Part shown: in pieces, positions 1 through 10,747 of the stretch | Position numbering within the stretch: position 1 is the stretch's first letter | How the letters are laid out: each line of letters starts with the position of its first letter | DNA from: Candidatus Thiomargarita nelsonii | GTDB lineage: Bacteria > Pseudomonadota > Gammaproteobacteria > Beggiatoales > Beggiatoaceae | DNA: 64,000 nucleotides | Reading direction: 5' to 3' | Assembly (NCBI GenBank): GCA_000785145.2 | Contig: JSZA02000018.1 | Coordinates: 1 to 64,000, forward strand | Made by a program: the position numbers and the translations under genes | Notes under the pieces: generated by a model | What the model saw: the letters and a program-made list of their open reading frames with translations, nothing else | Told to the model about the DNA's origin: nothing | Database searches by the model: none

Positions 1-1
1 A

Positions 2-643
2 GAAAAGATTGAGCAAGTTTTAAGCGACTTAGACACAAAAGATGTTTGGTCGTTTTTACTGAGCTTTGTGGATAATCGTCTAGGCTCACCCCAAGCTTAT
101 TTGGGAGATATAACGGGCTTTGATAAATTCAACTTTGATAAAATTCTCGCTCAACAAAGTAAATTGAGACAAGTGTTTGTGTCTTTTCAAGACATGACGC
201 AGGTTAGTTTTGACACTGCGCCGAATAGCGAAAACTATCCGGTTTTATCTTTTGTTTATAAAGTGAAAAAAAAATTTCCAGAGATGCCGGAAAAGACAAC
301 GCTCCAAGATGAAAATAAACTGCCTTTCTTTAGATACAATGATGTGGCAAGGGCTAAATTCTTGAAAGGCGTTATTGAGGATGGACGTTATAACAAATTG
401 ATAGACGGTGGCAAGCATATCAAAGTGTTTGAAGCCTTGTGTCAATTGACTGATGAAAAAACGGTAAAGGTACTTTATGATCAGGAAAATAGGATCAAAA
501 AATTGTGTATTATCCCTGATAAAAACGACCCTACACAAGCAGAATGTGAAAGTCTCAAGACTGAGAAAAAGAAAGAGCAGGCAAATGCTTTTTTAGAGTT
601 AAGGAACAAACTTAAAAGGCAATTGGGATGTAAAAGTAATTAA
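2..643 (+). CDS. Unknown protein, paralogue of the next gene (5' end outside window)
   Basis: The reading frame is open from the first bases, so the gene starts upstream of the window; the GTG at 68 is internal. The visible 213 residues align along their whole length with residues 83-292 of the downstream gene, including the shared stretches KDVWSFLLSFVDN, PEMPEKTTLQDENKLPFFR and the C-terminal LELRNKLKRQLGC. The visible part has no membrane segment; the paralogue has an N-terminal anchor, so this copy probably had one too. I do not recognise the family. The domain is rich in charged residues and probably helical. It is a tandem duplicate 64 bp from its sister, separated by a short palindrome. 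Confidence 0.6.
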   Translation, partial: EKIEQVLSDLDTKDVWSFLLSFVDNRLGSPQAYLGDITGFDKFNFDKILAQQSKLRQVFVSFQDMTQVSFDTAPNSENYPVLSFVYKVKKKFPEMPEKTTLQDENKLPFFRYNDVARAKFLKGVIEDGRYNKLIDGGKHIKVFEALCQLTDEKTVKVLYDQENRIKKLCIIPDKNDPTQAECESLKTEKKKEQANAFLELRNKLKRQLGCKSN

Positions 644-645
644 TG

Positions 646-682
646 TATTTTGGAGTCCAAAGCTTTAGCTTTGGAAACGGCT
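646..682. repeat. Palindromic repeat, AAAGCTTTAGCTTT type
   Basis: This stretch has GGAGTCCAAAGCTTTAGC followed by TTTGGA, a short inverted repeat. Related copies occur at 10031-10108, 33463-33485 and, in tandem, at 44271-44635. It fills the gap between the two tandem paralogues. Confidence 0.7.
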
Positions 683-707
683 TTTTTTTGATTGAGAGAG
701 GAAAATT

Positions 708-1586
708 ATGGGAATATTTAATTCTAGACATTTTGGCGGTTGGTGGCTTGTGATTATCATTGTCACGCTCATGGTGGCAGCCTGTTTCTTCTTGCCAACG
801 TGCAATCTGTTCTTTACAAAAACGCCTACAGAAACTGAAGACTCCCCAGTTGAAATAACACAAGAGGAGCCCTATCGCCAGCTAGAACGCTCCCTCTGTG
901 AACAGTTCAATTGGTGTGATAATGCGCCGGCATTGCGTGAAACTGATCCAGAAAAGATTGAGCAAGTTTTAAGCGACTTAGACACAAAAGATGTTTGGTC
1001 GTTTTTACTGAGCTTTGTGGATAACAGTCAAGGATCACCCCAAGCTTATTTGGGAGAACTTGCGGACTTTGATAAATCCGACTTTAATCAAATTATCGCT
1101 CAACAAAGAAAATTGAGACAGGTGTTTTTGGATTTTAAAAACGTAGCGACGCAGGTTAGTTTTGACACGCCGCCGAATAGCGAGGAATATCCGGTTTTAT
1201 CTTTTGTTTATCAAGTGAGCAATAAATTTCCAGAGATGCCGGAAAAGACAACGCTCCAAGATGAAAATAAACTGCCTTTCTTTAGAAACAATGATGTGGC
1301 AAGGGCTAAATTCTTGAAAAGCGTTGTTGAGGATGGACGATCTAACAAATTGATAGACGATGGTAAGCATGTCAAGGTATTTGATGCCTTGTGTCAGTTG
1401 AGTGATGAAAAAACGGTAAATGCACTTTATGATCAGGAAAATAGGCTCGAAAAATTGTGTATTGTTCCTGATAAAGAGTACCCGACACAACGACAATGTG
1501 AAAGACTGAATACTGAGGAAAAGAAAAAGCAGGCAAAGGCTTTCTTAGAATTAAGGAACAAACTTAAAAGGCAATTGGGATGTTAA
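708..1586 (+). CDS. Unknown membrane-anchored protein (292 aa), tandem paralogue
   Basis: The protein starts with MGIFNSRHFGGWWLV and has one hydrophobic segment (about residues 11-36, ending in AACFFLPTCNLFF), then an acidic linker and a roughly 210-residue charged domain. This fits a cytoplasmic-membrane protein with one N-terminal anchor. A good ribosome binding site (GAGAGAGG) lies about 6 bases before the ATG. The domain is shared almost throughout with the partial gene just upstream. No known family is recognised and no catalytic motif is evident. The next gene codes for a TerD-like protein, so a stress-related role is possible, but only by proximity. Confidence 0.7.
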   Translation: MGIFNSRHFGGWWLVIIIVTLMVAACFFLPTCNLFFTKTPTETEDSPVEITQEEPYRQLERSLCEQFNWCDNAPALRETDPEKIEQVLSDLDTKDVWSFLLSFVDNSQGSPQAYLGELADFDKSDFNQIIAQQRKLRQVFLDFKNVATQVSFDTPPNSEEYPVLSFVYQVSNKFPEMPEKTTLQDENKLPFFRNNDVARAKFLKSVVEDGRSNKLIDDGKHVKVFDALCQLSDEKTVNALYDQENRLEKLCIVPDKEYPTQRQCERLNTEEKKKQAKAFLELRNKLKRQLGC

Positions 1587-1589
1587 GAT

Positions 1590-1720
1590 TTTCTCGTTCC
1601 CACGCTCTGCGTGGGAATGCCTTCAAGGACGCTCCGCGTCCTGCAACGATAAAACGCTCAATTTCACTCGACGCGGAGCGTCGATTCATGCATTCCCACG
1701 CAGAGCGTGGGAACGAGAAA
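1590..1720. repeat. Long inverted repeat with ends TTTCTCGTTCCCACGCTC
   Basis: The first and last 30 bases are perfect inverted repeats of each other (1591-1620 and 1690-1719), with an inner imperfect palindrome made of GACGCTCCGCGTC / GACGCGGAGCGTC. Related copies lie at 6314-6363, 48215-48472 and 49917-49966. The element carries open frames on both strands, which gives false N-terminal extensions to neighbouring genes. It has no coding capacity for a transposase and looks like a non-autonomous palindromic element. Confidence 0.85.
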
Positions 1721-1756
1721 AATAAAACAAACGACAAAAATAAAATGAGGAAAACC

Positions 1757-2290
1757 ATGCAACTAAAATATCAAGTTCAAGAAGGCGTTCTTGACGTAAA
1801 ACAACTGACAGCATCCCTAAAGTGGACAACCGCTGCTGATTTTGACTTAGCCGCCGTTTATGAATCCAAAGACGATAAACGTGGATTAATCTATTTTGGT
1901 GAACTGGGTAAACAGGATGCTTTTCCTTATATACGCCTTGGAAAAGATGCCGGCATAGGCGATACCAGTGGCTATAAAACAGAAGAAATGATTGTCAATA
2001 ATTTAGATATGATGAAATCCCTGTGGTTTTTTTGCTGGGATTATGGCATGGTACAAGAGGGCAAAAAAGCGCGTTTTAAAGAAAGCGATGTCAGCTTAAC
2101 GATTAGCGATGACTCTGGAAACCACACAAGCATTGAAATTGAAACCGGCGGCAATGTGTGCTATCTCGCCAATATTGATAACACCCATCCCAAGGGAGCC
2201 AAGCTCACCAATACCCGAGTCGCTGGGACTTTACAAGGCTTGAAAAGCATTGAACAATTAATGGCGTTGGTAAGATGCCAAGCTAATTAA
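1757..2290 (+). CDS. TerD-family protein (177 aa)
   Basis: I set the start at the ATG at 1757, preceded by GAGG; the longer open frame from 1580 only reads through the palindromic repeat. The protein begins MQLKYQVQEGVLDVKQ and carries the TerD-like pattern: LKWTTAADFDLAAVY, IYFGELGKQDAFPYIRLGKD, a G-D-S-G-Y-K-T-E-E acidic loop, and a final IETGGNVCYLANID strand. TerD proteins are calcium-binding beta-sandwich proteins linked to tellurite and phage/stress resistance; the acidic residues of the central loop match the metal-binding region. No other ter gene is visible in the window. Family assignment is by motif only. Confidence 0.6.
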   Translation: MQLKYQVQEGVLDVKQLTASLKWTTAADFDLAAVYESKDDKRGLIYFGELGKQDAFPYIRLGKDAGIGDTSGYKTEEMIVNNLDMMKSLWFFCWDYGMVQEGKKARFKESDVSLTISDDSGNHTSIEIETGGNVCYLANIDNTHPKGAKLTNTRVAGTLQGLKSIEQLMALVRCQAN

Positions 2291-2292
2291 GA

Positions 2293-2325
2293 TATTTTGG
2301 AGTCCAAGATAAATCTTGGACTCCT
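2293..2325. repeat. Palindromic repeat TCCAAGATAAATCTTGGA
   Basis: A perfect inverted repeat (GGAGTCCAAGAT / ATCTTGGACTCC) just after the TerD-like gene. This is the commonest family in the window: other copies lie at 36838-36862, 41744-41770, 42722-42770, 49540-49563, 51117-51143, 54604-54630, 55200-55263, 60841-60870 and 62030-62056. In RNA it would form a strong hairpin followed by U-poor sequence, so a terminator role is possible but not shown. Confidence 0.8.
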
Positions 2326-2348
2326 TGCCAAAATTTTTCAACATCGGG

Positions 2349-2912
2349 TCAGTTAATCTTGTCAAGAGCCAAGCGTCGCATTAGCTCAGCACGTTGTTCT
2401 TCAGACAACATAGCTAATATCTCCTGCCTACCTTCTTGTTTTCCGGCCTGCATTCCGGCCTGCCTTCCGACCTGCATTCCGGCCTGCATTCCTTTCTCCC
2501 TTTCTTGACGAGCCTCTTCAGGAGTTAAAGCATAATATCCAGTTTCAGCTGTTTGCATTATCATAGTCTCAAAATTAGGAATGACTTCGTTTATACTTCT
2601 CTTGTATTTTCTCTTGAAATAAAAAGCCAGTGTGAGTAATAGCCGGTTTCGTTTTTTCTCATCATTTCCAGCATATTGCTCCAACAGTCTTAAAGCTTCA
2701 TTGAGTTGCTTATCATCCATATCTTTTAAAATAGGAGCAAAAGCAACATATTCCCAGAGTTCCATCTGTTTTATTTCTTCTAATGTCTTGTCGTAAAGTA
2801 AAATTTTGCTATACTGCACATCTATAACATATTCAATACGACAATTTTCCGGATCATCCTTTCCTTCCCCTGGCCAAAAATAAACAACATAACTTCTGAT
2901 TTTTGGGGTATT
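2349..2912 (-). pseudogene. C-terminal remnant of an Rpn/transposase-like PD-(D/E)XK protein
   Basis: The open part (to GTG at 2819) gives 156 residues. The frame stays open upstream to a stop at 2913-2915 and encodes KIRSYVVYFWPGEGKDDPEN before the GTG, without an ATG, so the N-terminal half is missing. The end has the register-repeating EKGMQAGMQVGRQAGMQAG segment and a helical tail (LSEEQRAELMRRLAL) typical of Rpn-family recombination-promoting nucleases. An apparently complete protein of this type lies at 37775-38563. The catalytic N-terminal core is absent here, so the fragment is probably inactive. The glycine-glutamine repeat is encoded by a CCTGCATTCCGGC-like tandem repeat. Confidence 0.55.
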
Positions 2913-6298
<3,386 letters not shown>

Positions 6299-6313
6299 TA
6301 TCTATCTAAAAAG

Positions 6314-6363
6314 TCGACGCTCCGCGTCGAGGCAGGCATGATCTCCGCGAAGCGTGGGAACGA
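6314..6363. repeat. Degenerate copy of the GTTCCCACGC palindrome
   Basis: GTCGACGCTCCGCGTCGAGG followed by GCAGGCATGAT and GCGTGGGAACGATAA resembles half of the 1590-1720 element, with the left arm lost. It lies between lptE and the antitoxin gene. Confidence 0.55.
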
Positions 6364-6403
6364 TAAAAAATACTTAGTTGTTAACCAGTTATAAGGAGAT
6401 GCT

Positions 6404-6640
6404 ATGTTTGCACATAGAGTTGAAGTTACAATACCTAAGAATGGCCACTTGTATCTGGAGGCATTGCCTTTTGCCATGGGTGAGAAAGTTGAAGTCATTA
6501 TCTTAAAACAACCGGCAAGTGTTTTTAATGAGAAAACGGTTTCTTTTGCCCAAGCGGCGAAAAAATTTCAAGGATGTATCAAAAAAGCACCTGTTGATTT
6601 ATCAGTCAATTCAGATTATTTGGAAGGATTTGGAGAATGA
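6404..6640 (+). CDS. Putative antitoxin paired with a PIN-domain toxin
   Basis: A 78-residue protein starting MFAHRVEVTIPKNGHLYLE and preceded by AAGGAG. The N-terminal short-strand pattern (EVTIPKNGHLYL, EKVEVIIL) is like small antitoxins that accompany VapC toxins, followed by a charged C-terminal tail. The stop overlaps the start of the PIN gene by ATGA, which is typical of toxin-antitoxin operons. Such antitoxins bind and neutralise the toxin and usually repress the operon. The identification rests on size, context and general look; the exact family is not known to me. The toxin partner is frameshifted, so this may now be an orphan. Confidence 0.55.
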   Translation: MFAHRVEVTIPKNGHLYLEALPFAMGEKVEVIILKQPASVFNEKTVSFAQAAKKFQGCIKKAPVDLSVNSDYLEGFGE

Positions 6641-7072
6641 AGAAAAATGTTATTTCAGATACCGGTCCTTTAGTCGCCTATCTTAGTAAAGATGATCAAT
6701 TATCATGCTTGGGCAATAGAGCAACTTGAGCAGATCAGTTTTCCTTTATTAACATGTGAGGCGGTGATAACTGAGGCTAGTTTTTTGGTATATAGAAGCA
6801 CTGGTTCATCGCAGATTATAGTTGAAATGTTGCAACAAGGTTTGTTAGTTATCCCTTTTGTTATCTCTGATGAAGTAGATGCTATAAGTACACTGATGCA
6901 AAAATATAGTAATGTTCCCATGTCACTAGCGGATGCTTGTGTGCTGCGTATGGCAGAAATTTATTCTGAGAGTGAAGTGCTAACATTGGATAGTGATTTT
7001 TATATTTATCAAAAATCTAAGCAACAGCAGATACCACTTATTATCCCGCAAGATATATTTAATAAGGAGTAA
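6637..7072 (+). pseudogene. PIN-domain (VapC-like) toxin, frameshifted
   Basis: PIN toxins are Mg2+-dependent RNases. From the ATG at 6637 the frame reads MKKNVISDTGPLVAYLSKDDQ, a normal PIN start with the first Asp, then hits a stop at 6727. The rest is in another frame: YHAWAIEQLEQISFPLLTCE, VITEASFLV, LADACVLRMA and LTLDSDFYIY contain the other acidic residues. Removing one T near 6700 (CAATTATCAT to CAATATCAT) joins the two parts as DDQYHAWAIEQ, the expected sequence. So this is a single-base insertion in an otherwise intact gene, either a real inactivation or a sequencing error. It overlaps the antitoxin stop by 4 bases. Confidence 0.8.
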
Positions 7073-7091
7073 CACGATAGTGTCATACTCG

Positions 7092-7126
7092 TGCTGGACG
7101 GGGTCGCAAACAAACCCCGTCCAGCA
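7092..7126. repeat. Palindrome around GCTGGACGGGG
   Basis: GTGCTGGACGGGG and CCCCGTCCAGCAC form a 13-bp perfect inverted repeat with an 11-base loop. It lies between the PIN toxin and the OmpA remnant and could act as a hairpin terminator, although no T-run follows. Confidence 0.6.
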
Positions 7127-7135
7127 CATATAAAA

Positions 7136-7255
7136 CGTGGCATAGCAAGCAGCCGTGTGAATATTTATGGGTATGGCGCCAGCCGTCCGTTGGTAATGGG
7201 CTATGATGCGGTGACTTTGGTGAAAAATAGACGGGTGGAAATTGAGATTGATTAA
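7136..7255 (+). pseudogene. Remnant of an OmpA-like C-terminal domain
   Basis: The frame reads RGIASSRVNIYGYGASRPLV, then MGYDAVTLVKNRRVEIEID and a stop. This is the conserved end of OmpA/MotB peptidoglycan-binding domains (GxGxSxP and NRRVEI), where the final Arg residues bind diaminopimelate. Only about 39 residues remain; the upstream part is replaced by a palindrome. It has no start codon and is not expected to be expressed. Confidence 0.65.
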
Positions 7256-7268
7256 TGAAAACAACAAT

Positions 7269-7397
7269 AACTACAAGGATTGTATTTAAGAAAGGATAAG
7301 TCAAAACCGGTTTTATCTGACAAAAAGACTTTAGGCTCTCAAATCCATTTTGACTTATCTTTTGACTTATCCCTTCTTAAATGTAATCCTTGTAGTT
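7269..7397. mobile_element. MITE-like element with 38-bp terminal inverted repeats
   Basis: The left arm 7269-7306 (starting AACTACAAGGATTG) and the right arm 7360-7397 (ending AATCCTTGTAGTT) are inverted repeats matching at about 34 of 38 positions. The 53-bp interior has an extra copy of the inner motif TTTTGACTTATC. Related ends occur at 10649-10714 and at 13740-13752. It lies immediately upstream of the WD40 gene. No transposase is encoded. Confidence 0.75.
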
Positions 7398-7418
7398 ATT
7401 TTTTTATGAGAAACAAGA

Positions 7419-8537
7419 ATGTATATAAAATATATTATCCTAACGCTTGTCAGCCTGCTAGTTGCAATTAACTTAGCATTAGCAACACTTGGAATTAAAA
7501 CAACAAGTCCATCTCCATTCCCTTTTTCTCCGCCAGCGGAATTACAGCTTAAACTTTCCAGAAATGTATATTCAGTCGCGTTTTCCCCCGATGGCAAAAC
7601 CGCCTTGTCGGGTTCAGGTAGAACCGTGAAATGGTGGGACTTATCCAGCGGGCGCGTCATCAATAGCTTAGAGGCACATTCCTCAATAGAATATTCATAT
7701 TCAGTCGCGTTTTCCCCCGATGGCAAAACCGCCTTGTTGGGTTCAGGTAGAACCGTGAAATGGTGGGACTTATCCAGCGGGCGCGTCATCAATAGCTTAG
7801 AAGCACATTCCTATGTAATGTCCGTCGCGTTTTCCCCCAATGGCAAAACCGCCTTGTCGGGTTCTTCAGATAACACCGTCAAATGGTGGGACTTATCCAG
7901 CGGGCGCGTCATCAAAAGCTTAGAGGCACATTCCTCAGAGGTTTATTCAGTCGCGTTTTCCCCCGATGGCAAAACCGCCTTGTCGGGTTCATATGATAAC
8001 ACCGTGAAATGGTGGGACTTATCCAGCGGGCGCGTCATCAATAGCTTAGAGGCACATTCTGACTGGGTAAATTCCGTCGCGTTTTCCCCCGATGGCAAAA
8101 CCGCCTTGTCGGGCAGTAGGGATAATACCGTGAAATGGTGGGACTTATCCAGCGGGCGCGTCATCAAGAGCTTAGAAGCCAACTGGGTAACTTCCGTCGC
8201 TAACTGGGTAACTTCCGTCCCGAACGTGGTAAGTTCCGTCGCGTTTTCCCCCGATGGCAAAACGGCCTTGTCGGGCAGTTGGGATAACACCGTGAAATGG
8301 TGGGATTTATCCAGCGGGCGCGTCATCAAGAGCTTAGAAGCACATTCTGACTGGGTAAATTCCGTCGCGTTTTCCCCCGATGGCAAAACCGCTTTGTCGG
8401 GTTCAAATGATGGCACAACCAAATTATGGAATCTCGAAACGGGTGAAGAAATTATCCGTTTCGTAGGTGGTGAAGGCGTTGCTATTATGCCTCAACAGGG
8501 TAACAATGTCGCTTCTCCAAAGGGTGGAAGGCATTGA
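7419..8537 (+). CDS. Secreted or anchored seven-bladed WD40 repeat protein
   Basis: The 372-residue protein starts with a hydrophobic segment (MYIKYIILTLVSLLVAINLA), likely a signal peptide or anchor, followed by seven WD40 blades of about 42 residues. The blades are almost identical: SVAFSPDGKTALSGS, DNTVKWWDLSSGRVI, K/N, SLEAHS. Seven blades make a closed beta-propeller, a protein-interaction platform. The first two blades lack one residue in the DNTV loop, and blade 5 ends in an irregular stretch (LEANWVTSVANWVTSV). Near-identity at DNA level points to recent repeat expansion or gene conversion. No partner gene is adjacent; it is framed by MITE-like repeats. Confidence 0.85.
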   Translation: MYIKYIILTLVSLLVAINLALATLGIKTTSPSPFPFSPPAELQLKLSRNVYSVAFSPDGKTALSGSGRTVKWWDLSSGRVINSLEAHSSIEYSYSVAFSPDGKTALLGSGRTVKWWDLSSGRVINSLEAHSYVMSVAFSPNGKTALSGSSDNTVKWWDLSSGRVIKSLEAHSSEVYSVAFSPDGKTALSGSYDNTVKWWDLSSGRVINSLEAHSDWVNSVAFSPDGKTALSGSRDNTVKWWDLSSGRVIKSLEANWVTSVANWVTSVPNVVSSVAFSPDGKTALSGSWDNTVKWWDLSSGRVIKSLEAHSDWVNSVAFSPDGKTALSGSNDGTTKLWNLETGEEIIRFVGGEGVAIMPQQGNNVASPKGGRH

Positions 8538-8549
8538 AGGAGATGAAAA

Positions 8550-8597
8550 TGGATAAGTCAAAAGATAATTCAAAATGGTTTTTAGAGACCATGTAGG
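8550..8597 (+). pseudogene. Short 5' gene remnant cut by a repeat
   Basis: An ATG preceded by AAGGAG (8537-8542) opens MDKSKDNSKWFLETM and then stops as the frame enters the palindromic repeat at 8593. A good ribosome binding site with only 15 codons suggests the start of a gene that the repeat truncated. Function unknown. Confidence 0.35.
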
Positions 8598-8677
8598 GTG
8601 GATTAAGCGATAGCGTATCCACCAAAACTTATAGATTAATCAGGTGGATACGCTCCGCTTAATCCACCCTACCATGG
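8589..8677. repeat. Inverted repeat GTAGGGTGGATTAAGCG
   Basis: The arms at 8593-8609 and 8656-8672 are inverted repeats (GTAGGGTGGATTAAGCG and CGCTTAATCCACCCTAC) and the symmetry extends into flanking ACCATG/CATGGT. It is a single copy in this window, with a nested GTGGATACGC motif. It is followed at 8693-8727 by a half copy of the GGGGCAATCCCTTGTGG repeat. Confidence 0.75.
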
Positions 8678-8744
8678 TTGGAATTTTGTCGAAATGTAGG
8701 GGCAATCCCTTGTGGTTGCCCTTATTATTAAGCGATTGATTGAT

Positions 8745-9382
8745 GATTTTAAAATGGGGTTTCTATGTATAGAGATACCTCTTTTAATCTTATCAACAGT
8801 TAGTGAGTTAGTCAGTTTGCCGGGATTGATAATCTCAACTCTATCATCAAACATAATCATTTTGATGGGTGCATTGATGTGGTAATCTCTATGAATCAAA
8901 GCATTAATAATCAGTTCACTTAAAACGATTTCATCAATCTCTAGTTTTCCATTGCTGTTAAAATCCTCTTCAACTTGAGAGTGTTTCAGTTGACTAACAA
9001 TAAACCTTCGACTATCCTCATAGAGGGTTTTAAAAGTCCCTTTGAGCCTTTTTTCGGATAGATAATGATTAGATGATATATCATCACCTATAATATAGAT
9101 ACAATCAATATAAAATGATGGACTAAACTTTTGTGGCATCATTCCAAAGATAAGATTACCTGCCAAGGTAAGGTGAGAGCCATCCATAATATTATAGTTG
9201 TTAAGTATAGTCTCCAAATTCAAATCACCACTTTTTAGCCCCTCCACAAATTGATAAAATAATTCTATATTTAGATCCATTCTATCCGTTTTAGGTAATA
9301 TCTCTTCATCAGCATATAATTTTTTGGATTGTGCAAAGAATAAATGCGTTTTTTTTGTAGGGTGGGTAGAGCTTCGCTGCAC
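8745..9382 (-). pseudogene. Truncated copy of the AlbA_2-type ATP-binding regulator
   Basis: This is a degenerate duplicate of the gene at 25116-26288. The similarity runs from FAQSKKLYADEEILPKTD to GISIHRNPIL (roughly residues 143-350 of the full copy) with very few substitutions. The N-terminal AlbA_2 domain is missing and replaced by a GTAGGGTGGGTAGAGCTTCG repeat at 9357-9386. Eight residues (ANEDSDIY) are deleted after YQFV, and the C-terminal 40 residues are lost, the frame running instead into another repeat down to 8669. It is therefore very probably non-functional. Near-identity with the intact copy indicates a recent duplication. Confidence 0.85.
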
Positions 9383-9387
9383 CCACC
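9357..9387. repeat. Half copy of the GTAGGGTGGGTAGAGC repeat
   Basis: It matches the interior of the 137-bp elements at 23220-23356 and 37634-37770. Here it caps the truncated regulator copy, marking the breakpoint. A nearby AAGTTAAGGGGAACC (9400-9414) is shared with 26286. Confidence 0.65.
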
Positions 9388-9429
9388 AACTCGTTGAAAG
9401 TTAAGGGGAACCAGAACAGAAAGGTTTGT

Positions 9430-9842
9430 CCGCCTGATAATAAAAATCAATCACATTGAACGCTTGAAAAATAACGGCAAATGGGATGCGATGATAGCAA
9501 TTATTGTAAGAGATGATTGATAAAACGCTGGCTCAATGGGAGACATTGAGGCATCAATTAAAGCAAGTCTCGAAAAACATTTATCATAAGCTAGAAGGCG
9601 CATATCTTGCATACATTATCTCACAAGCACTGCTAAAAGAGGCGAATGCTGCATTGGCTAATGCGGAGTCAACTAAATCTACTATCGAGACAGAACTTCT
9701 CTTAGATCGAATTTCTGGTTTTAGGAGTCCAAAATTTATTTTGGACGTCCAAACTAAAGTTTGGACTCCTACCAAAATTTATTCCAAGCTGTATTATTTT
9801 TTAACATTCTCTTGTCATTGTGGAATGCAAGCACCGCATTAG
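9430..9842 (+). pseudogene. Remnants of two unknown genes ending in a repeat
   Basis: The frame at 9430-9520 encodes LIIKINHIERLKNNGKWDAM followed by IAIIVRDD and a stop: the end of an unknown protein. Its stop overlaps an ATG at 9513 that opens MIDKTLAQWETLRHQLKQVS and a predicted helical stretch (KEANAALANAESTKSTIETE). From about residue 63 that frame is not original sequence but the 105-bp repeat found again at 36932-37041. So the second gene has lost its end and the first its start. No family is recognised. Confidence 0.45.
9699..9803 (+). repeat. 105-bp direct repeat, copy 1
   Basis: This stretch, from CTCTTAGATCGAATTTCTGG to TTTTTTAAC, recurs almost unchanged at 36932-37041. It contains a compound palindrome (9723-9770) made of AGTCCAAAATTTATTTTGGA and TCCAAACTAAAGTTTGGA. 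Both copies sit at broken secreted-protein genes. Confidence 0.85.
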
Positions 9843-10045
9843 CGGACATTAATGAGGGATTGGCAGGGTATTGGCCTTTTAACGGCAACGCCCATGACGA
9901 AAGTGGCAACGGAAACCACGCCTCTGTCAACCAACCCACATTGACCAAAGATCGGTTTTCCAACCCGAATAGCGCATACCAACCCGACATGTATGGTTTT
10001 TTGCGAGACTTAATGGCATTGAGTTTTAGGCTAGTCCAAAGCTAA
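9761..10045 (+). pseudogene. Truncated LamG (concanavalin-like) secreted protein
   Basis: A TTG start inside the 105-bp repeat leads into a signal-peptide-like segment ([20 protein letters not shown]) followed by [20 protein letters not shown] and [19 protein letters not shown], the typical start of LamG/laminin-G-like domains in secreted proteins. The similarity ends near 9990 and the frame runs into a repeat, so most of the domain is missing. Probably the 5' remnant of a larger cell-surface or secreted protein. Confidence 0.65.
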
Positions 10046-10108
10046 AGCTTTGGACTCCAACAACGAAAAAGTCACTTGGAGTCCAAAGCTTTAGCTTTGG
10101 ACTAAAAC
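10031..10108. repeat. Two opposed TCCAAAGC palindromes
   Basis: AGTCCAAAGCTAAAGCTTTG and, about 30 bases on, GGAGTCCAAAGCTTTAGC form two palindromes in opposite arrangement. They match the two halves of the 73-bp unit that is tandemly repeated at 44271-44635. Confidence 0.75.
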
Positions 10109-10183
10109 GTCGAACTAAGAGTTTAAGTCCATTGTAAATTTTGCCCTTGAACCCTCGCTAGCGCGATGGACAGGCTTAATTGA

Positions 10184-10305
10184 CTTTTATAGGTAAAATG
10201 AGCCAGTACTTTTTTGTGGGATTTGTAGTTATCAGTAGATACCTTAATTGTCAAGGCATCCGGCTTAATCAATAACAACGCACTCTCAATATTTTCCGTG
10301 ACTAA
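10184..10305 (-). pseudogene. 121-bp fragment copied from the dual-OB/DUF488 gene
   Basis: This stretch matches 36317-36438 (inside the gene at 35560-36828) with only three substitutions in about 121 bases. In the source gene it encodes VTENIESSLLLIKPDALTIK and the following residues. The copy ends exactly where the MITE at 10306 starts. It has no coding role here. Confidence 0.85.
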
Positions 10306-10416
10306 CTAGTACTCTGTCAAGCTTGTTTTGTAGGGTGCGTCCTACGCACCCAGCTTTGGAAGGTGCGTAGGACGCACCCTACAGTACCCGACAATTTCAG
10401 CTTGACAGAGTACTAG
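10306..10416. mobile_element. MITE-like element with ends CTAGTACTCTGTCAAGCT
   Basis: The 111-bp element has 18-bp perfect terminal inverted repeats (CTAGTACTCTGTCAAGCT and AGCTTGACAGAGTACTAG) around an interior palindrome of GTAGGGTGCGTCCTACGCAC type. Related ends lie at 25104-25119 (over the stop codon of the regulator gene) and 49813-49826. After the element, the bases encode ALDDRLVWAVER and a stop (10418-10456), perhaps the end of another disrupted gene. Confidence 0.8.
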
Positions 10417-10747
10417 GCATTGGATGACCGTTTAGTGTGGGCGGTGGAGCGATAAATGCGGGGCGTTTAGTTTAAAATAAAGGGATGTGGTCAAATTATG
10501 TCAAACAGCATTTATTGGCATAAAATAGTTTTATGCACGTTCCTTACAAAGAAAAGAAATCCTATTTTTTTTAAAAATAGGATTTCTATAAATGTTAAAA
10601 TATTTTTGTTGTGGCACGATTATTTTACATTCGATTAAAAATGTTAATAACTACAAAGATGTTATAATTGCTCGGACAAGTAAAAACCGCAGCTTATATA
10701 ATATCCTTGTAGTTCATCTTATTTATTAACAATCCACGGTCAGCCTA
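10417..10747. other. Gene-free stretch with two hairpins upstream of the channel operon
   Basis: No gene is seen beyond the short ALDDRLVWAVER remnant. At 10557-10588 there is the AGAAATCCTATTTTTT / AAAAAATAGGATTTCT palindrome, a family that recurs at 38735-38765, 48773-48806, 49575-49608 and 54043-54071. At 10649-10714 there is an imperfect 66-bp inverted repeat with ends AACTACAAAGATGTTAT / ATAATATCCTTGTAGTT. The promoter of the following operon should lie here, but no clear boxes were picked out. Confidence 0.6.

Noticed and set aside
1580-1756. N-terminal extension of the TerD-like protein
   Set aside because: It is encoded by the palindromic element and lacks a ribosome binding site; ATG 1757 has GAGG.
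7943-8422. Reverse-strand protein opposite the WD40 gene
   Set aside because: It is a shadow of the repeated WD40 codons and has the same 42-residue period.
8669-9382. Functional 237-residue regulator
   Set aside because: Both ends are repeat-derived and the AlbA_2 domain is missing compared with the intact gene at 25116-26288.
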